Shown here: positions 26,175-35,114 of the stretch, piece by piece
Layout of the letters: each line of letters begins with the position of its first letter
Position numbering within the stretch: the stretch's first letter is position 1
Source of the DNA: Haloglomus salinum
GTDB lineage: Archaea; Halobacteriota; Halobacteria; Halobacteriales; Haloarculaceae
DNA length: 64,000 nucleotides
Assembly: GCF_024298825.1 (NCBI RefSeq)
Contig: NZ_CP101153.1
Coordinates: 558,001-622,000 of the forward strand
Direction: 5' to 3'
Notes under the pieces: model-generated
Seen by the model: only the letters and a program-made list of their open reading frames with translations
What the model was told of the DNA's origin: nothing
Databases searched by the model: none
Program-made: the position numbers and the translations under genes

Positions 26175-26453
26175 TCAGCGTTCTTCCGTCCGTTCGGTAT
26201 CTACACCGGTCTCGCTCTCGGCCAGTGCTGCCTTCGCGTCGTGCGAGAGCTGTTTGAGTTCGTACTCGCGCGACATCGCGGCCGACCGGTCCGGGAACGC
26301 CTCCAGATGGACCAGTTCCACGGGCGTCCGACCCCGGGTGTACTTCGCCCCCTCGCCGGCGTCGTGCTCGGCGACGCGTCGTTCGGGGTCCGTCGTGTAG
26401 CCGGCGTAGAACGTCCCGTCGGCACAGCGCAGCAGATAGGCGTAGTGACTCAC
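26175..26453 (-). CDS. GIY-YIG domain protein (UPF0213-type)
   Basis: 92 residues from a GTG at 26453. It begins SHYAYLLRCADGTFYAGYTTDPERRVAEHDAG: the GIY-YIG motif is present as AYLL ... YAGYT, with the catalytic Arg (ERR) and His/Glu residues of the YhbQ-like stand-alone family. These small proteins may cut flap or branched DNA structures, but the physiological role is unsettled. It is convergent with the zinc-finger gene (12 nt between stops). The C-terminal ~15 residues are acidic and variable. Confidence 0.85.
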   Translation of the reverse strand: MSHYAYLLRCADGTFYAGYTTDPERRVAEHDAGEGAKYTRGRTPVELVHLEAFPDRSAAMSREYELKQLSHDAKAALAESETGVDTERTEER

Positions 26454-26516
26454 GGGTCGACGGTGGGCCGATAAGATGAGGGCACCCTGTGGTTACTGCG
26501 CGATTCCACGGCCCGT

Positions 26517-26672
26517 TCAGGACCGTGTTTCGTGTGCGCGCTCTCTCGATACCTCGGCGATACCCGCGTTCGCCGAGCAGTTCGGACACGCGTGGATATC
26601 CCCGCGTTCGTCGGCGAACACGCGCGCGAACCGGTCCGAGACGTGCGCGTCGCAGTGGTCGCACCTTGGCAT
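26517..26672 (-). CDS. Zinc-finger micro-protein (DUF7563-like)
   Basis: 51 residues: MPRCDHCDAHVSDRFARVFADERGD then a CPNC pair. Two Cys pairs (C4xxC7, and the CPNC near residue 32) form a treble-clef or rubredoxin-like knuckle. It closely resembles in layout the protein at 30441 (FARVFADERG versus YARVFTPNGV), so the two are paralogues. Such CPxCG-related micro-proteins are common in Haloferax and relatives. Function unknown; nucleic-acid or protein contacts are the usual suggestion. Confidence 0.75.
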   Translation of the reverse strand: MPRCDHCDAHVSDRFARVFADERGDIHACPNCSANAGIAEVSRERAHETRS

Positions 26673-26787
26673 GCTGGTGACCGACTCGGGCAGGGGCCCC
26701 TCGCCGGTGCCACAGCGTACGTGGCCGATGCGTAAAACTCCCCCGACAGATGATGACACACCACCCGACCGCGGGCCGGCGTGGCGG

Positions 26788-27561
26788 TCACTCGGACGCC
26801 TCCCGGGCGGCGCTGACGGTCCGGGCGACCAGGCCCGCCTGCGACCCCGCAGTGAACCCCGCACCGATGTTGACGACCGTCAGCGGCGTGCAGGACTGGA
26901 GCATGCCCGACAGGGCAGCCTGTCCCACTCCACCGTGGCCGTAGCCGGTCGCAACCGGGAGCCCGATGACGGGCGCGTCGACCAGCCCCGCGACCACCGT
27001 GGGGAGCGCCCCCTCGCGCCCGGCGGCGACGACGAGCACGTCCGGCTCGCGGATCTCGGGGAGCGCGTCGAGTACCCGGTCGATGCTGGCGACCCCCACG
27101 TCCTCGACGAGCCGGATATCGGCCCCCATCTCACGGGCGACCGTGACCGCCTCGCGTGCCGGCTGGGCGTCGGACGTGCCGGCGGTCACGACACCCACGC
27201 TCGCCGACAGCGCGGGCGGTTCGTAGTCGGGGGCGTGGACGACGACCGTCCGGCCGCGCTCGTCCCACGCGACGGTCGCATCCGGTTCCTCGGCCGCGAG
27301 CACGCGCCGGACCGCCGTCGCGTCTTCGGTATCGGCCCGCGTCACGAGCGCGTGGCCGGTCGTCTCGACGGCGGCGGCCGCGAGTGCCGCCACCTCGGGC
27401 GCAGTCTTCCCCTCGGCGAGAATCCCCTCGGGAATCCCCGTCCGTCGCTCCCGGGCGGCGTCGAACCGCCCGGCGTCGAGCGTCGTGTACCCACGGAGTT
27501 CGGCCTCGGCGGTCGCCGGGCTCGTCTCACCGCGAGCGACCCGTTCGAGCAAGTCGCGCAT
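26788..27561 (-). CDS. larB: LarB-type pyridinium-3,5-bisthiocarboxylate synthesis carboxylase
   Basis: 257 residues. The C-terminal two thirds show the AIR-carboxylase (PurE) fold typical of LarB: VGVVTAGTSDAQPAREA, then VLVVAAGREGALPTVVAGLVDAPVIGLPVATGYGHGGVGQAALSGML. LarB carboxylates and hydrolyses NaAD to start the nickel-pincer cofactor of lactate racemase-type enzymes. No larC, larE or larA lies nearby, so the pathway is either scattered or the protein serves another purpose. The ATG at 27561 gives the family N terminus (MRDLLERVARGETSPATAE). Confidence 0.85.
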   Translation of the reverse strand: MRDLLERVARGETSPATAEAELRGYTTLDAGRFDAARERRTGIPEGILAEGKTAPEVAALAAAAVETTGHALVTRADTEDATAVRRVLAAEEPDATVAWDERGRTVVVHAPDYEPPALSASVGVVTAGTSDAQPAREAVTVAREMGADIRLVEDVGVASIDRVLDALPEIREPDVLVVAAGREGALPTVVAGLVDAPVIGLPVATGYGHGGVGQAALSGMLQSCTPLTVVNIGAGFTAGSQAGLVARTVSAAREASE

Positions 27562-27644
27562 ACCCGGCCTCTGCGCGCGCGAGCGGACGTGCCTGTCGGT
27601 TCCGCCCGTCGATACCCGACCGGGGCGACCCGTAGCCGCAAAGA

Positions 27645-27745
27645 ATATATAAAACCCCCTTGGACCGTAACGGTTCGGCGTTTCAGAGGCCCCAAAACGG
27701 CCGATAGAAGCGGCGAAACCACCCGGCTTCAGTCACTATTATAAA
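27645..27745 (+). promoter_or_regulatory. Two TATA-like boxes upstream of the DUF1931 gene
   Basis: A box with TATTATAAAG (centre near 27741) lies about 28 nt before the ATG at 27770, as for a leaderless transcript. A second, stronger-looking box with ATATATAAAA lies at about 27647-27656. The second could drive a longer leader on the plus strand or, being AT-symmetric, the divergent larB gene, whose ATG is 85 nt away on the minus strand. Confidence 0.4.
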
Positions 27746-27769
27746 GGGGGCCTGTCAACGGGAATCCGT

Positions 27770-27937
27770 ATGGCAGACCTGATCGTCAAGGCCGCTGTGA
27801 AGGACGCACTGGACGACATGAACGTTGCTTCGGACTTCTACGACGCGCTCGACGAGGAAGTCGAGGAGCTCCTCGAGGACGCCTCCCGCCGAGCCGACGC
27901 CAACGACCGGAAGACGGTCCAGCCGCGCGACCTGTAA
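27770..27937 (+). CDS. DUF1931 histone-fold protein
   Basis: 55 residues: ADLIVKAAVKDALDDMNVASDFYDALDEEVEELLEDASRRADANDRKTVQPRDL. The closing ANDRKTVQPRDL is the histone-fold L2/alpha-3 hallmark (R-K-T-V-x-P-x-D). The protein corresponds to the short haloarchaeal DUF1931 family, one histone-like helix-strand-helix core with acidic surface. It may bind DNA or protect it, or may act as a tiny transcription-related factor; this is not settled. It has a clear TATA box 28 nt upstream and is transcribed alone. Confidence 0.85.
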   Translation: MADLIVKAAVKDALDDMNVASDFYDALDEEVEELLEDASRRADANDRKTVQPRDL

Positions 27938-28011
27938 ACCGGTTCGACCCTCTCGATTCTTTCGCGCACTCCACCCCGTAGCCGCATCTCTCGCGGTCGT
28001 CGAGGATAGTC

Positions 28012-28743
28012 TCAGAACTCGTGGACGACCGTGTCGTCGACCAGCCCCACGTGGAGTTCGGCGGCGAGGTCGACGAAGAGCCCGTGCGCAACGACGCCCG
28101 GTATCGCGTCGAGTTGCGTGGCGAGGTCCCCGGCCGCCTCGATGGTTCCGAAATCGCAGTCGAGCACGAGGTTCCCGTTGTCGGTCACGACCGGGCCGTC
28201 CTTGCGCTCGGCGGCCCGGAGGGACGGTTCACCACCGAGGTCACGGACCCGCGTTTCGACCGTCGGGACGGCGTCCGGCAACACCTCGACCGGGACGGGG
28301 TGGTCGGGTACCGGCGCGAGCTTCGACTCGTCTACCACGACCAGCAGCCGGTCTGCCGCCGCGTCGACGACCTTCTCGCGGGCGTGTGCGGCCCCGCCGC
28401 CCTTCACGAGGATGGTCCCCTCGGCGTCGGCGAACCCGTCGCCTGTCACGTCACCGACCCCGAGCGGCGCGACCTGGTCCGCGCCGTCGATGGCCACGTC
28501 GGGCGTGGCGTCCTCCAGCGTCGTCAGCGGGAGGCCGGCCTCCCGGGCGAGCGCCCGGGACTGATGGGAGGTCGGGATGCCCCGGATATCGAGCCCGCCA
28601 TCGACGACCCGCCCGAGCGCCCGGATGGCGTGGGCGGCCGTGCTCCCCGTGCCGAGGCCGACGACCTCGCCGTCGCTGACTCGGTCGGCGGCGGATTCGC
28701 CGGCCCGGCGCTTGGCCGCTGCCGCCCCGTCGTTCGACTTCAT
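28012..28743 (-). CDS. rpiA: Ribose-5-phosphate isomerase A
   Basis: 243 residues. It interconverts ribose 5-phosphate and ribulose 5-phosphate. Family motifs are the phosphate loop GLGTGSTAAHAI (~29-40), the DGADQVAP region with catalytic Asp residues, and the KGGGAAHAREKVV motif with the catalytic Lys/Glu pair. The ATG at 28743 gives MKSNDGAAAAKRRAGESAADRV, usual for haloarchaeal RpiA. It links with the 6-phosphogluconate dehydrogenase at 14606 in making pentoses for nucleotides. Transcribed convergently with the DUF1931 gene. Confidence 0.93.
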   Translation of the reverse strand: MKSNDGAAAAKRRAGESAADRVSDGEVVGLGTGSTAAHAIRALGRVVDGGLDIRGIPTSHQSRALAREAGLPLTTLEDATPDVAIDGADQVAPLGVGDVTGDGFADAEGTILVKGGGAAHAREKVVDAAADRLLVVVDESKLAPVPDHPVPVEVLPDAVPTVETRVRDLGGEPSLRAAERKDGPVVTDNGNLVLDCDFGTIEAAGDLATQLDAIPGVVAHGLFVDLAAELHVGLVDDTVVHEF

Positions 28744-28848
28744 GCGCGTGGCGTCTCGGTGGCGGGTATAGAAGCCACCGACAGCGAGCGTGGGGGGTCG
28801 GCGCGGGCCCGCGACAGCTTCGAGTCGTTCCGGAGCGAACCAGCGACC

Positions 28849-29049
28849 ATGCCCGCCTGCACCTACTGCGACGCGCCGGTCGAGAATCACGACCCGGTCT
28901 GTGTCTGCGAGTGCGACGACGGGACCGGCTCCAGCATCGACGCGCGGTTCTGCAACTACGCCTGTCTGGTCCAGCACGTCGAGGAGGCGGGGCTCACCCT
29001 CGGTGCGAGTTGCGAGTGGTCGCCCGACGGCGCCGGTGACCGCTGTTGA
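28849..29049 (+). CDS. Cysteine-rich zinc-binding micro-protein
   Basis: 66 residues: MPACTYCDAPVENHDPVCVCECDDG followed by FCNYACLVQHVEEAG. At least eight cysteines are arranged as CxxC, CxCxC and CxxxC, enough for one or two zinc sites. The FCNYACLxxH segment resembles the MYM/TRASH-like knuckle. It starts 105 nt upstream of rpiA on the opposite strand and precedes the phosphohexomutase by 63 nt. Family not named; function unknown. Confidence 0.7.
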   Translation: MPACTYCDAPVENHDPVCVCECDDGTGSSIDARFCNYACLVQHVEEAGLTLGASCEWSPDGAGDRC

Positions 29050-29112
29050 ATCCGGGCGGAAGCGGGGTGTAGGCCGAGCATATTTTTACGGCACCCGGCC
29101 GGGTCTCCAGCC

Positions 29113-30423
29113 ATGTTCGGAACCAGCGGCGTGCGTGGGCCCGTCGGCGAGGACGTGACCGCCGAACTCGCGCTCCGCGTCGGGCGCGCGCTCGGCGACC
29201 GCGACCGCGTCGTCGTCGGACGGGACCCCCGTGACTCGGGGCGGCTCCTCGTGGATGCGCTCGCGGCCGGCTGCCGGGAGTGCGGCGTCGAGGTCGTCGA
29301 CCTCGGCGTCGCCGCGACCCCCACCGTCGGCCGCGCGGTCGCGTGGGAGGACGCCGACGCCGGCGTCGCCATCACGGCCTCGCACAACCCCGCACCCGAC
29401 AACGGCATCAAGCTCTGGCAGCCCTCCGGGCAGGCGTTCGACGGGCCCCTGCGTGAGGAGATCGAGGGCCGCGTCCGCGCCGACGACCCCGACCTCGCGG
29501 CGTGGGACGGGCTCGGCGACCGGCGACGAGCAGACGCGACCGACCGGCACGCCGCCGCGCTGGTCGACGCCGTCGACGACTGCGAGCGCTCGGTCGCCCT
29601 CGACATCGGCAACGGCGCGGGCGGCGTGACCGCGACGGCGCTCGCCGACCTGGGCTGCCACGTCGAGACGCTCAACGCCCAGCCCGACGGCTCGTTCCCG
29701 GGGCGGCCCTCCGAGCCGACGCCCGAGCACTGCGAGAGCCTCGCGACGCTCGTGCGAGAGGGAAAGGCCGACCTCGGCATCGCCCACGACGGCGACGCCG
29801 ACAGGATGCGCGCGGTGGCGGGCGACGGCGAGTTCCTCTCCGGCGACACCCTCCTGGCGGTACTGGCAGGAGACGCGGCGAGCGACGGCGATTCCGTGGC
29901 TGTCCCTGTCGACACGAGCCTCGCGGTCGAGGACTTCCTCGCCGAGCGCGGCGTGGAGACGGTCCGGACACCCGTGGGCGATGTCTACGTCGCGGCCGCC
30001 GCGGCCGAGGACGGCGTCGCGTTCGGCGGCGAACCCTCGGGCGCGTGGATATGGCCCGAGGAGACGCTCTGTCCCGACGGCCCGCTCGCGGCCTGCCGGC
30101 TGGCCGCACTCGACGCCGAGCGACCGCTGGCCGAGCGTGCGGCCGACGTGCCGACCTACCCCATCCGCCGCGAGAACGTCGAGACCGAGGCGAAGACGGC
30201 GGTCATGGAGCGGATTCGAGAGACCGTCACCGCGGAGTACGACGCCGCCGACGTGTCGACGCTGGACGGCGTCCGCGTCGACCGGGGCGGCGGCTGGTTC
30301 CTGCTCCGCGCCAGCGGGACCCAGCCGCTCGTCCGCGTAACCGCCGAGGCACGTGACCCCGAACGGGCCGACGCGCTCCGGGAGACGGCGCTATCGCTGG
30401 TCGACGCTGCACGCAGTGAGTAG
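29113..30423 (+). CDS. glmM: Phosphohexomutase (phosphoglucosamine/phosphomannomutase)
   Basis: 436 residues, all four domains of the alpha-D-phosphohexomutase superfamily. The phosphoserine is Ser90 in TASHNPAPDNG, the Mg2+ loop is HDGDADRM (about 224-231), the sugar-binding loop GGEPSGAW (about 302-309), and the phosphate-binding loop RASGTQPLVRV is at the C terminus. Which sugar phosphate is used (GlcN, Man or Glc) cannot be told from sequence; the symbol reflects the closest naming habit. In haloarchaea it would feed nucleotide-sugar synthesis for glycoproteins. Confidence 0.88.
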   Translation: MFGTSGVRGPVGEDVTAELALRVGRALGDRDRVVVGRDPRDSGRLLVDALAAGCRECGVEVVDLGVAATPTVGRAVAWEDADAGVAITASHNPAPDNGIKLWQPSGQAFDGPLREEIEGRVRADDPDLAAWDGLGDRRRADATDRHAAALVDAVDDCERSVALDIGNGAGGVTATALADLGCHVETLNAQPDGSFPGRPSEPTPEHCESLATLVREGKADLGIAHDGDADRMRAVAGDGEFLSGDTLLAVLAGDAASDGDSVAVPVDTSLAVEDFLAERGVETVRTPVGDVYVAAAAAEDGVAFGGEPSGAWIWPEETLCPDGPLAACRLAALDAERPLAERAADVPTYPIRRENVETEAKTAVMERIRETVTAEYDAADVSTLDGVRVDRGGGWFLLRASGTQPLVRVTAEARDPERADALRETALSLVDAARSE

Positions 30424-30440
30424 GGGGCCGCAGAATCAGG

Positions 30441-30599
30441 TCAGGTTCGTCGGGTCGAGCGCGCCTCTCGTACGTCCGCGCCGTCGCGGATCTTATCCTC
30501 ACACCGGGGGCAGACACGGGGGCTCTCGACACCGTTCGGTGTGAAGACCCGAGCGTATGCTGCCGTTACGAACGAAGAACAGTTCTGACACTCCGGCAT
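30441..30599 (-). CDS. Zinc-finger micro-protein (DUF7563-like)
   Basis: 52 residues: MPECQNCSSFVTAAYARVFTPNGVE then CPRCEDKIRDGADVREARS. Two CxxC pairs form the zinc site. It is a paralogue of the protein at 26517, and its C terminus (RDGADVREAR) is well known to me from haloarchaeal genomes. It is convergent with the phosphohexomutase gene (17 nt between stops). No function is established. Confidence 0.82.
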   Translation of the reverse strand: MPECQNCSSFVTAAYARVFTPNGVESPRVCPRCEDKIRDGADVREARSTRRT

Positions 30600-30774
30600 A
30601 CACCTACACAATGGGCTGGGTTTCACATAATGATACTGTGTGAAACGATACCACGATTCCGAAGCTAGAACTTGAACGTTCCGGCAACGGAAGGTGGCGC
30701 CCACATATTGCTGTGTCCAGCCGGTGACACGCGACCGGCCAAGAGCTAAGCATCGGGCGGCCGAGTTCGCCCCC

Positions 30775-31470
30775 GTGACACACACCACCGTCATCGCCGG
30801 GGTCGGGCCCGGGCTCGGCGAGTCGCTCGCCCGTCGGTTCGCGGCGGAGGGCTGTGAGGTCGCGCTGCTCGCGCGCAACGCGGACTACCTCGACGAACTC
30901 GCCATCGACCTCGACGGCAGCACCGCGGGCGAGGCGCTCGCGATTCCGACCGACATCAGCGACCGCGACGCCGTCCACGAGGCGTTCGGCGCCGTCCGCG
31001 AGGCGTTCGGCGACGTGGACGTCCTCGTGAACCACGCCTCCGCGGCCGCGTGGGACGGCCTCCTCGATGCGGACCCCGAGGCGTTCCGCCGCGCGCTCGG
31101 CGTCAACGTCGAGGGGGCCTTCCACTGCTCGCAGGAAGCCGTCGCGGACATGGTCGACGGCGACGGCGGCACCGTCATCTTCACCGGCGCGACGACATCG
31201 GTGCGGGGCCGCGAGAACGCCGTCGGCTTCTCGGCCGCGAAGTTCGGCGCCCGCGGGCTGGCCGAGTCGATGGCGCGCGAACTGGGACCCGAAGGCGTCC
31301 ACGTGGCGCACGTCGTCATCGACGGGATGATCCGGCCGCCCGGCTCGGACGACGACGAGCAGTACCTCGACCCCGACGCCATCGCCGAGGAGTACTGGAA
31401 GCTCGTCCAGCAGGACCGCTCGACGTGGACGCTGGAGCTCGACCTCCGGCCACACGTCGAAGAGTTCTGA
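30775..31470 (+). CDS. SDR-family protein lacking the usual catalytic Ser/Tyr
   Basis: 231 residues from a GTG at 30775 (THTTVIAGVGPGLGESLARRF). The Rossmann loop GxGxGLG is present near residue 8-14, and NHAS replaces the usual NAG. In the active-site segment the tetrad Tyr is Phe (GFSAAKFGARGL keeps the YxxxK lysine), and the residue at the Ser position is Ala (GATTS). It therefore binds NAD(P) by fold but may not be a classical dehydrogenase; a divergent SDR group with FSAAK is known in bacteria. The C terminus is longer than usual and acidic. Confidence 0.78.
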   Translation: MTHTTVIAGVGPGLGESLARRFAAEGCEVALLARNADYLDELAIDLDGSTAGEALAIPTDISDRDAVHEAFGAVREAFGDVDVLVNHASAAAWDGLLDADPEAFRRALGVNVEGAFHCSQEAVADMVDGDGGTVIFTGATTSVRGRENAVGFSAAKFGARGLAESMARELGPEGVHVAHVVIDGMIRPPGSDDDEQYLDPDAIAEEYWKLVQQDRSTWTLELDLRPHVEEF

Positions 31471-31626
31471 TAAAAACCCGACATTGTCAAGGTCCGGTGC
31501 TATGGTCGGTTCCTCCGTGCGGGACGGACGGATGCGACACAGGCGACAGCACGGTGCCGGAGATGTACCATCCCCGGACCGGACATCGACGGGTTATTCA
31601 AATCCAGCGGACACAGCGCAGTCATT

Positions 31627-32937
31627 GTGAGCCTGCTCAAGGACCCCGAACGGCGCCGGTGGCTCGTGTTCGCCGTGCTGGCGGGAGCGTTCCTGCTGGT
31701 CAACGTCCACCGCCTCTCCACCGCCGTCCTGGCCGACCCGCTCGCACGGTCGTTCGACACGACGGCCGCCGAACTCGGAACGCTGCACGCCGCGTTCTTC
31801 TACGTCTACGCACCGCTCCAGGTCGTCGCCGGCGTCCTCGCCGACCGCGCGGGCATCCGCTGGACCGCCGCCATCGGCACCGTCGTGATGAGCGTCGGCG
31901 GCGTGGCGTTCGCGGTGGCGCCGTTCTTCCCGGCGGCGTTCGCCGCGCGCCTGCTCGTCGGCCTCGGCGGGAGTGTCATCTTCATCGCCACGCTCCGGTT
32001 CTGCGCGAACTGGTTCCGCCCCGACGAGTTCGCCACCATGTCCGGCGTCACCATCGCCATCGCGGGCCTGGGCGGTATCGTCGCCACCACGCCGCTCGCG
32101 CTACTGGTCGAGCGGACGGGCTGGCGACAGGCGATGCTCGGCCTGGGCCTCGTCGGACTGGTCGTCGGCGCCATCGTCGCGGTCGCCGCGCGGGACTCGC
32201 CGGCCGACGCCGACCTGCCCGCCATCAAGGGCGTCCCGTCGGCCGAGACCCTCTCGCTGTCGGGCGTCCTCACGAACGCGAAGCGCGTCCTGGGCGGCGC
32301 CGACACCTGGCTCGTCGGCATCGTCCTCTTCTGCGAGATCGGGGTCAACCTCACCGTCATCGGGCTGTGGGGCGTCCCCTACATGGTGCAGAACTACCCG
32401 GCTGTCGGCGTGACGGAGGCCTCGACGTACGCGCTGGCGGGGAGCGTCGGCCTCCTGCTCGGCCCACCGCTCATCGGCCGCCTCTCGGACCGACTGGAGC
32501 GCCGGACGGCCCTGATGGTCGTCGGCGGAGTCATCTACACCGCCGCGTTCGGCATCCTCGCGCTGGGCACGCCCCCGAAGTTCGTCGTCGGCGTCGTGCT
32601 GTTCACGGCAGGCGCGCTCGGCGGCGCGTTCGCGCTGGGCTACGCCGTCGTCAAGGAACAGCACAGCGCCGCCGCCTCCGGCGTCGCCACCGGGACCGTC
32701 AACGCCATCGGCTTCTCCGGCGCGGCCGTCTTCCCGGTCGCGATGGGCGTCATCCTCGACGCGTACTGGACCGGCGAGACGGTCGCCGGCGCGCGCGTCT
32801 ACACGGAGTTCGGCTACCAGGTCGCGTTCGGCCTGGCGACGCTCGCGGGCCTGGTGGCGCTGGCCTGCGCGCTCGCGCTCCACCGGCGCGTCGGCGCGCC
32901 CGCCGCGGCGCAGGACGCCGCCGCCAGCGACGACTGA
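31627..32937 (+). CDS. Major facilitator superfamily transporter
   Basis: 436 residues from a GTG at 31627, with twelve hydrophobic helices by eye. The MFS loop between helices 2 and 3 reads GVLADRAGIRWTAAIG (the G-x-L-a-D-r-x-G-r-R motif), and the corresponding loop in the second half is GRLSDRLERRTALMV. FFPAAFAARLLVGLGGSVIF matches helix 4/5 of drug or organic-anion carriers. The substrate is not predictable. The C-terminal tail is short, Ala/Asp-rich. No linked enzymes. Confidence 0.85.
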   Translation: MSLLKDPERRRWLVFAVLAGAFLLVNVHRLSTAVLADPLARSFDTTAAELGTLHAAFFYVYAPLQVVAGVLADRAGIRWTAAIGTVVMSVGGVAFAVAPFFPAAFAARLLVGLGGSVIFIATLRFCANWFRPDEFATMSGVTIAIAGLGGIVATTPLALLVERTGWRQAMLGLGLVGLVVGAIVAVAARDSPADADLPAIKGVPSAETLSLSGVLTNAKRVLGGADTWLVGIVLFCEIGVNLTVIGLWGVPYMVQNYPAVGVTEASTYALAGSVGLLLGPPLIGRLSDRLERRTALMVVGGVIYTAAFGILALGTPPKFVVGVVLFTAGALGGAFALGYAVVKEQHSAAASGVATGTVNAIGFSGAAVFPVAMGVILDAYWTGETVAGARVYTEFGYQVAFGLATLAGLVALACALALHRRVGAPAAAQDAAASDD

Positions 32938-33036
32938 GAACCGACCGCCGCCCGCCGCTCCTACGACCTCCGCGTCCCACGACCACTTCCACCGCGCGGG
33001 CGCGCCGCTCAAGTGCGCGCGCGCCCTGCCACGTGT

Positions 33037-35109
<2,073 letters not shown>

Positions 35110-35114
35110 AACCC

